The notes beneath the pieces are model-generated. The model was not told where the DNA came from and searched no databases. It saw only the letters and a list, made by a program, of their open reading frames with translations. From contig CAIKLM010000011.1 of assembly GCA_903828235.1 (NCBI GenBank), positions 1 through 32,358 of the forward strand: 32,358 nucleotides of DNA. Reading direction: 5' to 3'. Of this stretch, positions 17,095-24,330 are shown piece after piece. A program made the position numbers and the translations under genes. Source of the stretch: an uncultured beta proteobacterium. Its GTDB lineage: Bacteria > Pseudomonadota > Gammaproteobacteria > Burkholderiales > Burkholderiaceae_C. The stretch's first letter is position 1, and each line of letters opens with the position of its first letter.

Positions 17095-17100
17095 ATTCTA
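17095..17100 (-). promoter_or_regulatory. -10-like hexamer 6 nt before the histidine kinase start
   Basis: On the minus strand TAGAAT (5 of 6 matches to TATAAT) is followed by CCCGCG and then the ATG of the kinase at 17088. As at 15163, this would give a transcript starting at the initiation codon. A poor -35 (CGGGCA) lies 17 bp upstream. The element supports the 17088 start over the internal Met. Confidence 0.42.
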
Positions 17101-17147
17101 GGGACGGCCCCGGGGCCTGCCCGCGTGCTGGCCGCGGGTGCCGCGGC

Positions 17148-17175
17148 TCAAGTTGGCACGCCCGCGCGCCGAAAC
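17148..17175 (+). promoter_or_regulatory. FliA-like promoter upstream of the Hpt gene
   Basis: TCAAGTTG (17148-17155) and GCCGAAAC (17168-17175) each match 6 of 8 positions of the sigma-28 consensus TAAAGTTT/GCCGATAA. The spacer is 12 bp instead of the usual 11, so strength is uncertain. Initiation would fall near 17182, leaving a leader of about 125 nt. A TATGCT hexamer at 17226-17231 is an alternative sigma-70-type -10 within this leader. Confidence 0.4.
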
Positions 17176-17306
17176 CCCAGGGGTGGTGCGATCTGCACGC
17201 CCCGCGCGCGCTCGCCGGCGCTGGTTATGCTGCAGCCCACGTCGCCGAGGTGGCTGCGCAACCCTGCCTCGGTGACCCCAAGTTCACCCGATGCCCGCCC
17301 GATGCC

Positions 17307-17681
17307 ATGAGCGCTGAACAAGACGACAGGCCCCAGCCGCTGGACGCGCAGGCGCTGGCTCGCCTTCGCGAGCTCGACCCCGACGGCCGACAGGGCGTGG
17401 TGCAGCGCGTGCTCGCGGCCTACGACACCTCGCTGACGCGCATGGTCGTGCAGCTGCGCCTGCAGGCCGAGGCGCCGGATGCCGACGTGGTCGCCGGCAT
17501 CGCCCACACCCTGAAGAGTTCGTCGGCCAGCGTCGGCGCACTGGCCCTGTCGCGCGCCTGTGCCGAGCTGGAGGCGCGGCTGCGCGGCGGCCAGGCGGCG
17601 GACCTACGCCACGACATCGAGCGCATCGTCGCGCTGGCCGAGGCCGCACAGCGCGCCGCAGCCGCTATCCTGCGGTCGTGA
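17307..17681 (+). CDS. Hpt histidine phosphotransfer protein
   Basis: The 124-residue product is a stand-alone Hpt domain, an all-helical module that carries phosphate between receiver domains or from a kinase. The phosphorylated residue should be His67 in GIAHTLKSSSASVGALALS, the classic Hpt motif. The second helix of the bundle is CAELEARLRGGQAADL. The ATG at 17307 begins MSAEQDD. The ATG at 17250 would add 19 residues that do not resemble the fold. It lies 31 bp before a REC-PAS-GGDEF-EAL gene and is divergent from a histidine kinase, so it may relay phosphate between these two. Confidence 0.9.
   Translation: MSAEQDDRPQPLDAQALARLRELDPDGRQGVVQRVLAAYDTSLTRMVVQLRLQAEAPDADVVAGIAHTLKSSSASVGALALSRACAELEARLRGGQAADLRHDIERIVALAEAAQRAAAAILRS
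17666..17671 (+). promoter_or_regulatory. -10-like hexamer inside the 3' end of the Hpt gene
   Basis: TATCCT at 17666-17671 is followed by six bases and a GTG at 17678 that opens a 12-codon frame. The stop of that frame (17714-17716) overlaps the ATG of the downstream REC-GGDEF-EAL gene. The geometry is the same as at 15163, 17095 and 25850. It may be an internal promoter giving extra expression of the c-di-GMP enzyme, or it may be chance. Confidence 0.25.
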
Positions 17682-17712
17682 CCCTCAACGCCGCCCCGTC
17701 CGACGCGCGCCG

Positions 17713-19914
17713 ATGACCCCCACCCCGATCCCGGCCGACGAGGGATTGCCCGACCAGCCCCAGGTGCTGCTGGTCGACGACGACGAGGTCAACCTCCTCG
17801 TCACGGCGGTGGCCCTGCGCGAGCGCGGCTTCCGCATCACCGAGGCCGCCGGCGGCGAGCAGGCGCTGCGCCTGCTGCGCCTGCAGACCTTCGACGTGGT
17901 GCTGCTCGACGCGATGATGCCGGCGCTGGACGGCTTCGACACCTGCCGCCTGCTGCGGCGCATGTCGGGGCTCGAGAACCTGCCGGTGCTGATGCTCACC
18001 GGCCTGGACGACGACGCGTCCATCACCAAGGCCTACAACGCCGGCGCCAGCGACTTCTTCGTCAAGAGCAACCAGTGGAGCCTGCTCGAGGGCCGGCTGC
18101 GCTACCTGCTGCGCGCCAGCCGCACGCGCATCGAGCTCGAGCGCAGCCGTGCCGAACTGGCCCGCGCGCAGGACCTGGCCCGCATGGGCAGCCTGCAGAC
18201 GCGGCGGGGCAGCGGCTTCAGCCTGGCGCCCGAGGCGCTGCGCGTCTTCGGGTTCGGCCCGCAGGACCACGTCTCGCTGCGCATGCTGCTGCGCATGGTG
18301 CCGGGCGAGCAGCGCCGCAAGCTCTCGGACGACCTGCACAAGGCGCTGCGCCACATGTCGCCGGTGACGGTGGACGTGCCCACCGTGCTGCTCGACGGCC
18401 GCGAGCGCATCATGCACGTCGAGGCCGAGCCCGAGTTCAACGAGGTCGGCCGCGCCTCAGCCTACCGCGGCATCGTGCAGGACGTCACCGAGCGCCGCCA
18501 CGCCGAGGACGAGATCCGCCGCCTGGCCAACTTCGACTCGCTGACCGGCCTGCCCAACCGCCGCCAGCTCATCCTGCGCGCCGAGCGCGCGCTGGAGCAC
18601 GCGCGGCGGCTGCAGCACCAGTTCGCGCTGCTGCTGATCGACCTCGACCGCTTCAAGGTCATCAACGACACGCTCGGCCACGGCGCCGGCGACGAGCTGC
18701 TGCTGCAGGTGGGGCGGCGGCTGGTGGCTTGCGTGCGCCACTCCGATGCCGTGCTCGACGGCTCGCTCGACAGCGCCGGCCTGCGCTCGCACCGCGCGCT
18801 GGAGGCCGTGGGCCGGCTGGGCGGCGACGAGTTCGTGGCCCTGCTGCCCGAGGTCGGCGCCGATGCCGACGCCGAGCGCGTGGCCCAGCGCGTGCTGGAC
18901 GAGCTGCGCGCGCCGTTCCTGGTGAGCGGCCAGGAGTGCTTCGTCACGGCCAGCGTGGGCGTGGCCCTGTACCCGCGCGACGGCACCAGCGTCGTCGACC
19001 TGCTGCGCAACGCCGACGTGGCGATGTACTCGGTGAAGAACCAGGGCAAGAACGCCGCCGCCGTGTTCAACCCGATGCTGGCCGGCCGCGGCCGCGAGAA
19101 GCTGGAGCTCGAGACGGCGCTGCACAAGGCCATCGAGCGCGAGGAGCTGGTGCTGCACTACCAGCCGCAGATCGACGTCGTGGCCGGCCGCGTGGCCAAG
19201 GTCGAGGCGCTGATGCGCTGGCAGCGACAGGGCCGGCTCGTGCCGCCGGCCGAGTTCATCCCGCTGGCAGAGGACACCGGCCTGATCGTGCCGATGTCGG
19301 AGTGGGCGCTGCGAGAGGCCTCGCGCCAGGCGCGGCGGTGGATGGACGGCTTCGGCTTCGACGACGCCATCGCGGTGAACATGCCGAGCCGGCTGTTCGA
19401 GCGCTCCGACCTCGTCGAGCGCATCCACGAGTACGTGTCGCAGGCCGGCGTGCCGCACCGCATGATCCACCTTGAGATCACCGAGGACAGCCTGATGAAG
19501 GACCTGCAGGGCGTGATCCCCTCGATCCACCGCCTGAAGGACATCGGCGTCGAGCTCGCCATCGACGACTTCGGCATGGGCTACTCGAGCCTGTCGTACC
19601 TGTCGCAGCTGCCGATCGCCGAGCTCAAGATCGACCGCAGCTTCGTGCGCGAGCTCGACCTCGCCCCCAAGAGCACGGCGGTGGTCACGGCCATCATCGC
19701 GCTGGCGCGCGCGCTGGGTCTGCGCGTGGTGGCCGAGGGCGTCGAGACCGACCGCCAGCTGCGGGTGCTGCAGCGCCTGGGCTGCTCGGTGATGCAGGGC
19801 TTCAAGTTCAGCCGCGCCTTGCCGGCCGACGAGCTGCAGCGCTGGATCGAACAGAACCGCGCGCAGCTGGCGCGCAGCGCCGAGGCCGGCCTGCCCAGGC
19901 AGGCCAACGGCTGA
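17713..19914 (+). CDS. REC-PAS-GGDEF-EAL response regulator (c-di-GMP turnover)
   Basis: The 733-residue product has a receiver domain (about residues 15-130; phosphoacceptor Asp66 in VVLLDAMMP, Lys followed by Ser in FFVKSN). A PAS-like segment follows (about 140-270), then GGDEF (about 280-440; GGDEF at 370-374) and EAL (about 465-715). The EAL domain keeps its catalytic residues: EALMRW from Glu498, HLEITED, DDFGMGYSS from Asp618, the LKIDRSFV lysine and EGVET. It should hydrolyse c-di-GMP. The GGDEF half has a short insertion before the active site and RALE in place of the RxxD inhibitory site. The ATG at 17713 gives a normal receiver N terminus; an upstream in-frame ATG at 17560 lies within the Hpt gene. 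Phosphorylation is probably via the Hpt protein. Confidence 0.93.
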   Translation: MTPTPIPADEGLPDQPQVLLVDDDEVNLLVTAVALRERGFRITEAAGGEQALRLLRLQTFDVVLLDAMMPALDGFDTCRLLRRMSGLENLPVLMLTGLDDDASITKAYNAGASDFFVKSNQWSLLEGRLRYLLRASRTRIELERSRAELARAQDLARMGSLQTRRGSGFSLAPEALRVFGFGPQDHVSLRMLLRMVPGEQRRKLSDDLHKALRHMSPVTVDVPTVLLDGRERIMHVEAEPEFNEVGRASAYRGIVQDVTERRHAEDEIRRLANFDSLTGLPNRRQLILRAERALEHARRLQHQFALLLIDLDRFKVINDTLGHGAGDELLLQVGRRLVACVRHSDAVLDGSLDSAGLRSHRALEAVGRLGGDEFVALLPEVGADADAERVAQRVLDELRAPFLVSGQECFVTASVGVALYPRDGTSVVDLLRNADVAMYSVKNQGKNAAAVFNPMLAGRGREKLELETALHKAIEREELVLHYQPQIDVVAGRVAKVEALMRWQRQGRLVPPAEFIPLAEDTGLIVPMSEWALREASRQARRWMDGFGFDDAIAVNMPSRLFERSDLVERIHEYVSQAGVPHRMIHLEITEDSLMKDLQGVIPSIHRLKDIGVELAIDDFGMGYSSLSYLSQLPIAELKIDRSFVRELDLAPKSTAVVTAIIALARALGLRVVAEGVETDRQLRVLQRLGCSVMQGFKFSRALPADELQRWIEQNRAQLARSAEAGLPRQANG

Positions 19915-19954
19915 GCGAGACGCACCCCGCCCCCGTGCCCCGCGCCGCCGCACG

Positions 19955-21637
19955 ATGCCCGGCACCGTGAACGCCGAACGGCCGACCCCGGCCCAGCTGG
20001 CCAAGGGCGCGCTGCGCCGCCTGGCCCTGGCCCAGGTCGAGCCCACGCCCGAGCACTACGCCCGCGCCTACGCCGAGGAGGCCGGCACCCCGGCAGCGCC
20101 GGTGCCGGCTGCCGAGCCGCCGGCCGCCGACGCCCGCGCCGCCGGCCTGGCCTGGGTGCAGCTGGTGGAGCGGCTGGCCCGCCAGCTGCCGCGCGGCGGC
20201 CGGCAGTGGACGCAGGCCCGCCGCCGCGACAGCCTGCAGCGCGTGCTCGACGGCAGCCGCAGCGACGCCCTGCGCCTGCAGCAGCGCCTGGCCTCGCTGA
20301 TCACGGCCTGGGAAACCGACCAGGCCGCCGACCCCGTGACCAGCGGCCTGGACGACGGCGGCCTGGCCGGTGCCGGTGCGCCGTCCGAGCCGGCCGCGGC
20401 CGCGGCCCCGGCCGCGCCGGCCGGCGACAGCGGCGCCTGGAACGCCGTCGTGGCGTCGCTGGCCGGTACGCTGCGCGTGTCGCTGCCGGCGGCCGAGCCC
20501 GACGCCGCCGCGCTGGCGCAGCGCCTGGCCATGGCCGCCGAGGCCATCGCGGCCGACGGCGCCACCGCGGCCCACGTGCTGCACGTCAGCGAGCTCTGCG
20601 ACGAGGCCAGCGAGCTGCTCGGTCGCGGCCACCGCGTCGTCGAGCGGCTGGCGGCGCTGTGCCACGAGCTCACCGAGGGGCTGGCCGAGCTCACCGAGGA
20701 CGACGGCTGGGTCCAGGGCCAGTGCCAGCGGCTGCGCGCCGCCGTCGCCGGCGACCGCAGCGTGCGCGGCCTGCGCGCCGCGCAGTCGCTGCTGGCCGAG
20801 ACGCGCCAGCGCCAGCGCAGCATGCTCGGCGAGCGCCGCGCCGCGCGCGAGGCCCTCAAGCGCCTGATGCAGGACATGCTGCGCGAGGTGGGCGACCTCG
20901 GCGAGCAGACGGGCCGCTTCCGCATGGTCACCGAGCGGCACGCCGAGGCGATTGCCGCGGCCGACTCGCTGCCCGGCCTGGCCCATGTCGTGCAGGCCAT
21001 GCTCGACGACACCCGCACGGTGCAGGGCGCGGTGGCGCGCTCGCACGAGAAGCTGCAGGCCGACCAGGCGCGCGCCGGCGAGCTCGAGCTGCGCGTGCGC
21101 GCGCTCGAGGCCGAGCTCAAGCGCCTGTCGGACGAGGTGTCCACCGACCTGCTGACGCAGGTCGCCAACCGCCGCGGCCTGATGCAGGCCTTCGAGGCCG
21201 AGGTGGCCAGCTGCCAGCGCGAGGCCACCGGCGGCGCCGAGCCGCAGCTGGCGGTGGGCCTGATCGACATCGACAACTTCAAGAAGCTCAACGACACGCT
21301 GGGCCACGCCGCGGGCGACGAGGCCCTGAAGTCGCTGGCCGCCGCGGTGCGGCAGCGGCTGCGCCCCGAGGACCACCTGGCGCGCTTCGGCGGCGAGGAG
21401 TTCGTGGTGCTGATGCCCGGCACCGGCGTCGAGGAGGCCCGGCAGGCCCTGACGCGGCTGCAGCGCAGCCTGACCGAGGCGCTGTTCCTGCACGAGGGGC
21501 GCGAGGTCTTCGTCACCTTCTCGGGCGGCGTGACGGCCTGGCGCCCGGGCGAGGCCCTGGAGCCGGCGCTGGAGCGCGCCGACCGCGGGCTCTACGAGGC
21601 CAAGCGAACGGGCAAGAACCGCACCTGCGCGGCCTGA
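19955..21637 (+). CDS. GGDEF-domain diguanylate cyclase
   Basis: The 560-residue product begins with a short conserved block (LAKGALRRLALAQVEPTPEH plus YARAY, about residues 16-40) found in many Burkholderiales cyclases. A largely helical region (about 60-385) with coiled-coil character follows. The C-terminal GGDEF domain (about 390-555) has ADQ-like STDLLTQVANRR and the active-site GGEEF at 479-483, so it should make c-di-GMP from GTP. An intact RxxD inhibitory site (RPED) lies five residues before it. No membrane segment is visible. It is 40 bp downstream of the REC-GGDEF-EAL gene and probably in the same operon. Confidence 0.92.
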   Translation: MPGTVNAERPTPAQLAKGALRRLALAQVEPTPEHYARAYAEEAGTPAAPVPAAEPPAADARAAGLAWVQLVERLARQLPRGGRQWTQARRRDSLQRVLDGSRSDALRLQQRLASLITAWETDQAADPVTSGLDDGGLAGAGAPSEPAAAAAPAAPAGDSGAWNAVVASLAGTLRVSLPAAEPDAAALAQRLAMAAEAIAADGATAAHVLHVSELCDEASELLGRGHRVVERLAALCHELTEGLAELTEDDGWVQGQCQRLRAAVAGDRSVRGLRAAQSLLAETRQRQRSMLGERRAAREALKRLMQDMLREVGDLGEQTGRFRMVTERHAEAIAAADSLPGLAHVVQAMLDDTRTVQGAVARSHEKLQADQARAGELELRVRALEAELKRLSDEVSTDLLTQVANRRGLMQAFEAEVASCQREATGGAEPQLAVGLIDIDNFKKLNDTLGHAAGDEALKSLAAAVRQRLRPEDHLARFGGEEFVVLMPGTGVEEARQALTRLQRSLTEALFLHEGREVFVTFSGGVTAWRPGEALEPALERADRGLYEAKRTGKNRTCAA

Positions 21638-21694
21638 GTTTTTTGCGGACCGCCCGCCGGTCGGCCGCCGGATGCCGCTGGTCGCTCCCGGGCC

Positions 21695-21721
21695 TCAAGC
21701 TTGGGCCCGCGCTGCCGACAA
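21695..21721 (+). promoter_or_regulatory. FliA (sigma-28) promoter
   Basis: TCAAGCTT (21695-21702), an 11-bp spacer and GCCGACAA (21714-21721) match 13 of 16 consensus positions (TAAAGTTT-N11-GCCGATAA) with exact spacing. Initiation would be near 21728. It precedes the unrecognised gene starting at 21777, leaving a leader of about 50 nt, and argues against the ATG codons at 21672 and 21729 as starts. Confidence 0.75.
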
Positions 21722-21776
21722 CACCGCAATGGCGGTCCTCCCCGGGGCCGCTTCAACCTTGACCAGCGTGAAGCCG

Positions 21777-22520
21777 ATGGGTCTCCTGTCCCGCCTCCTC
21801 AAGCCAATCGCGCAGGCCGCCACGGCGTTCTTCCGCCACGACATTGCGCTCAAGCGCGACGCGAAGGGCGTGGCGATCGTGCTCGAGTCCCGGGCCGCCC
21901 AGCCGCGCAAGCCCAGCCGCCGCGAGCAGATCGAGGACGAGGCGCGCCGGCAGTCCCGCGCGCAGCTCGAGCTCGTGCAGCAGCAGCTCAAGGCGCTGCT
22001 CGACGAGTTTCCGGGTTCGCGCGTCACGCTGCGGCAGCTGGTGTTCGTCGAGACGGCGCTGCAGAAGAAGGGCCTGAAGGCGCTGCACAAGCTGCCGCTG
22101 CCGGTGCTGCAGAAGGCGCTCGAGCAGCTCGAGAGCCTGGTGACGAACTGGTCGCCGGCGGGGCTGGCCAACCTGCGTTCGCGGATGGCGGTGGCGATCA
22201 TCGACCGCGAGCATCAGGACCCCGACCGGGAGGCCGACGCCTACCGCACCGCAGCCGTGCTCGACTCGCAGCAGTCGGCCGAGCCGCCGAGTGCCGGCCC
22301 GGCGCCGCACGGCGGCCTGCCGGAGCCGGAACTTAGCGACGACGAGGCCCTGGCCGCCGCGTACGCGCAGCTGGGCGCGATGGCGCCCTTGGGCGCCATC
22401 GAGCTGCAGGGCGAGCTGGGCTCGCGCTCGGCCCGCTCGCTGGCCAAGCCACTGCCGCGCCCCACCGAGAGCGCCGGCGACATCCGGATCCGCAAGCTCG
22501 AGCACACGGCATCGGTCTAG
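21777..22520 (+). CDS. Protein of unknown function, probable FliA-regulon member
   Basis: I do not recognise this 247-residue protein. It begins MGLLSRLLKPIAQAATAFFR, a possible amphipathic helix. A charged, glutamine-rich helical stretch follows (REQIEDEARRQSRAQLELVQ and QQLKALLDEF, about residues 45-80), then a compact conserved-looking region (VTLRQLVFVETALQKKGLKA and KLPLPVLQKALEQLESLVTN, about 83-125). The C-terminal half is low-complexity and rich in Ala, Pro and Glu, ending IRIRKLEHTASV. There is no signal peptide or clear membrane segment. The start at 21777 was chosen because the FliA promoter would start transcription near 21728, too close to the ATG at 21729. The promoter suggests a role in late flagellar, chemotaxis or motility-linked signalling. 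Confidence 0.7.
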   Translation: MGLLSRLLKPIAQAATAFFRHDIALKRDAKGVAIVLESRAAQPRKPSRREQIEDEARRQSRAQLELVQQQLKALLDEFPGSRVTLRQLVFVETALQKKGLKALHKLPLPVLQKALEQLESLVTNWSPAGLANLRSRMAVAIIDREHQDPDREADAYRTAAVLDSQQSAEPPSAGPAPHGGLPEPELSDDEALAAAYAQLGAMAPLGAIELQGELGSRSARSLAKPLPRPTESAGDIRIRKLEHTASV

Positions 22521-22586
22521 GAGAGTGGGCGGCAGAAATCCAGCCCCGCGCCAGGCCCCCGGGCCGCAGGGGGTTGACGGGTCGTA

Positions 22587-22618
22587 GTTGATAATCGCGT
22601 CTCAACAAATGAGACGCG
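22587..22618 (+). promoter_or_regulatory. Palindromic operator candidate (Zur/Fur-family) before the zinc transporter
   Basis: A perfect 9-bp inverted repeat, CGCGTCTCA (22596-22604) and TGAGACGCG (22610-22618), has a 5-bp spacer. A second overlapping dyad, GTTGA/TCAAC, spans 22587-22591 and 22602-22606. The repeat overlaps the predicted initiation site of a GATAAT -10-like hexamer at 22590-22595, which suits a repressor. It does not match the enterobacterial Zur box closely. Its position just before a zinc-type transporter suggests zinc-dependent repression. Confidence 0.5.
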
Positions 22619-22625
22619 TTGCCTC

Positions 22626-23450
22626 ATGACGGCCCTACTGCCGCCCGCGCTGCGGCTGCTCGACCTCACCCTCGGCTACGACCGGCACCCCGCGGTGCAC
22701 CACCTGCAGCTGGACGTCGCGGCGGGTGAACTGCTGGCCGTCGTTGGCCCCAACGGCGGGGGCAAGTCCACTCTGCTCAAGGCCCTGGCCGGCGTGCTGC
22801 CGCCCATGGGCGGGCGCATCGAGCGCCCCGGGGCCGCGGCGCGCGCGGCCTACCTGCCGCAGCAGTCCGACATCGACCGCAGCTTCCCCGTGACGGTGCT
22901 CGAGACCGTGGCCATGGGGCTGTGGCACGAGGTCGGCGCCTGGGGGCGTCTGGGCAGCGCGCGGCTGGCGCGCTGCCGGGCCGCGCTGGCCGAGGTGGGC
23001 CTGGAGGGCTTTGAGCGCCGCACGCTCGACACGCTGTCGGGCGGGCAGTTCCAGCGCGTGCTGTTCGCGCGGCTGATGCTGCGCGACGCGCAGCTGATCC
23101 TGCTCGACGAGCCCTTCGCCGCCGTCGACGAGCCCACGGCCGACCACCTGCTCGAGCTGGTGCAAGGCTGGCAGGCCGAGGGCCGCACCGTGATCGTGGT
23201 GCTGCACGACCTGTCGCTGGTGCGGCGCGTGTTCCCGCGCACGCTGCTGCTGGCGCGCGAGGCCATCGCCGCCGGACCGACGGCGCAGGTGCTGGTGCCG
23301 GCCAACCTGCTGCGGGCTTCGGGCCTGGTGGAGGCCTTCGACGAACACGCCGCGCCCTGCGAGGTGCCGGCCGCAGCGGCGCACCCGCACGCCCATGCCC
23401 ATGCCCACGATCACGACCACCCGCACGCCCACGGCGGGCACTGCCGCTGA
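22626..23450 (+). CDS. znuC: Zinc/metal ABC transporter ATPase with His-rich tail
   Basis: The 274-residue product is the ATP-hydrolysing subunit of a metal importer of the ZnuABC/AztABC class. Visible motifs are Walker A (GPNGGGKST, residues 41-49), the Q-loop region (YLPQQSDIDRSFPVTV), the signature LSGGQFQR (137-144), Walker B (LILLDEP, 157-163) and the switch histidine (His194, VVLHDLS). The last 20 or so residues (253-272) form a histidine/aspartate-rich tail of HAHAHAHDHDH type, probably a metal-binding or sensing appendage. It is the first gene of a four-gene operon behind the operator candidate. The zinc assignment rests mainly on the neighbours; manganese is possible. Confidence 0.9.
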   Translation: MTALLPPALRLLDLTLGYDRHPAVHHLQLDVAAGELLAVVGPNGGGKSTLLKALAGVLPPMGGRIERPGAAARAAYLPQQSDIDRSFPVTVLETVAMGLWHEVGAWGRLGSARLARCRAALAEVGLEGFERRTLDTLSGGQFQRVLFARLMLRDAQLILLDEPFAAVDEPTADHLLELVQGWQAEGRTVIVVLHDLSLVRRVFPRTLLLAREAIAAGPTAQVLVPANLLRASGLVEAFDEHAAPCEVPAAAAHPHAHAHAHDHDHPHAHGGHCR

Positions 23451-23462
23451 ACGGCCCGTCCC

Positions 23463-24326
23463 GTGGACCTGCCCTGGAACCCCTTCGCCGAGTTCGGCTT
23501 CATGCAGCGTGCGCTGCTGGGCTGCCTGCTGCTGAGCCTGAGCGCCCCGCTGGTGGGCGTTTTCCTGCTGCTGCGCCGCATGAGCCTGACGGGCGACGCC
23601 ATGGCGCACGCCATCCTGCCCGGCGCCGCGCTGGGCTACCTGGTCTCGGGGCTGAGCCTGGGCGCGATGACCTTGGGCGGGCTGGTGGCCGGCCTGGCGG
23701 TGGTGCTGCTGTCGGGCCTGGTGGCGCGCAGCACCGTGCTGCGCGAGGACGCCAGCCTCGCCGCGTTCTACCTGCTGTCGCTGGCCGCTGGCGTGCTGAT
23801 CATCTCCAGCCAGGGCCGCAACGTCGACCTGCTGCGGGTGCTGTTCGGCAGCGTGCTGGCGCTGGACGATCCCACGCTCACGCTGCTGGGCGTGGTGGCC
23901 GTGGTCACTGCCGCGGGGCTGTGGCTGCTGCAGCGCCCGCTGGTGCTGGAGTGCGTGGACCCGGCCTACCTGCGCTCGGTGAGCCGGCTCAGCCCGGTGG
24001 CGCACTACGGCTTCCTGACGCTGCTCGTGCTCAACCTCGTGGCCGGCTTCCACGCCCTGGGCACGCTGCTGTCGGTGGGCATGATGATCCTGCCGGCCGC
24101 CGCGGCGCGGCTGTGGGTGCGGCGCCTGCCGACGCTGCTGGCGCTGGCGGGGCTGCTGTGCGCCGCGGGCAGCGGGGCAGGGCTGTGGCTGTCGTACCAG
24201 CACGAGCTGCCCACCGGCCCGGCCATCGTGCTGTGCCTGGGGCTCGTGTACATCGTTTCGGTGCTGCTGGCGCCACGCGGGCTGCGTTCGGCCTCGCGTC
24301 CGCCGGCGCGCCATCTGAGGGCCTGA
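23463..24326 (+). CDS. znuB: Zinc/metal ABC transporter permease
   Basis: The 287-residue product is a highly hydrophobic membrane protein with about eight predicted helices. It has the ABC-3 family pattern: FLLLRRMSLTGDAMAHAILP near residues 35-54, and FHALGTLLSVGMMILPAAAA about 200-219. It forms the inner-membrane channel through which the binding protein delivers metal. The start is a GTG at 23463, 12 bp after the ATPase stop; no earlier start fits. The downstream binding-protein gene begins 4 bp after its stop, so the three genes are almost certainly cotranscribed. Confidence 0.92.
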   Translation: MDLPWNPFAEFGFMQRALLGCLLLSLSAPLVGVFLLLRRMSLTGDAMAHAILPGAALGYLVSGLSLGAMTLGGLVAGLAVVLLSGLVARSTVLREDASLAAFYLLSLAAGVLIISSQGRNVDLLRVLFGSVLALDDPTLTLLGVVAVVTAAGLWLLQRPLVLECVDPAYLRSVSRLSPVAHYGFLTLLVLNLVAGFHALGTLLSVGMMILPAAAARLWVRRLPTLLALAGLLCAAGSGAGLWLSYQHELPTGPAIVLCLGLVYIVSVLLAPRGLRSASRPPARHLRA

Positions 24327-24330
24327 CGAG

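Noticed and set aside
21627-21644. Intrinsic terminator after the diguanylate cyclase (six T residues at 21639-21644)
   Set aside because: Only a 4-bp CCGC/GCGG stem is available, six bases away from the T run, which is too weak.
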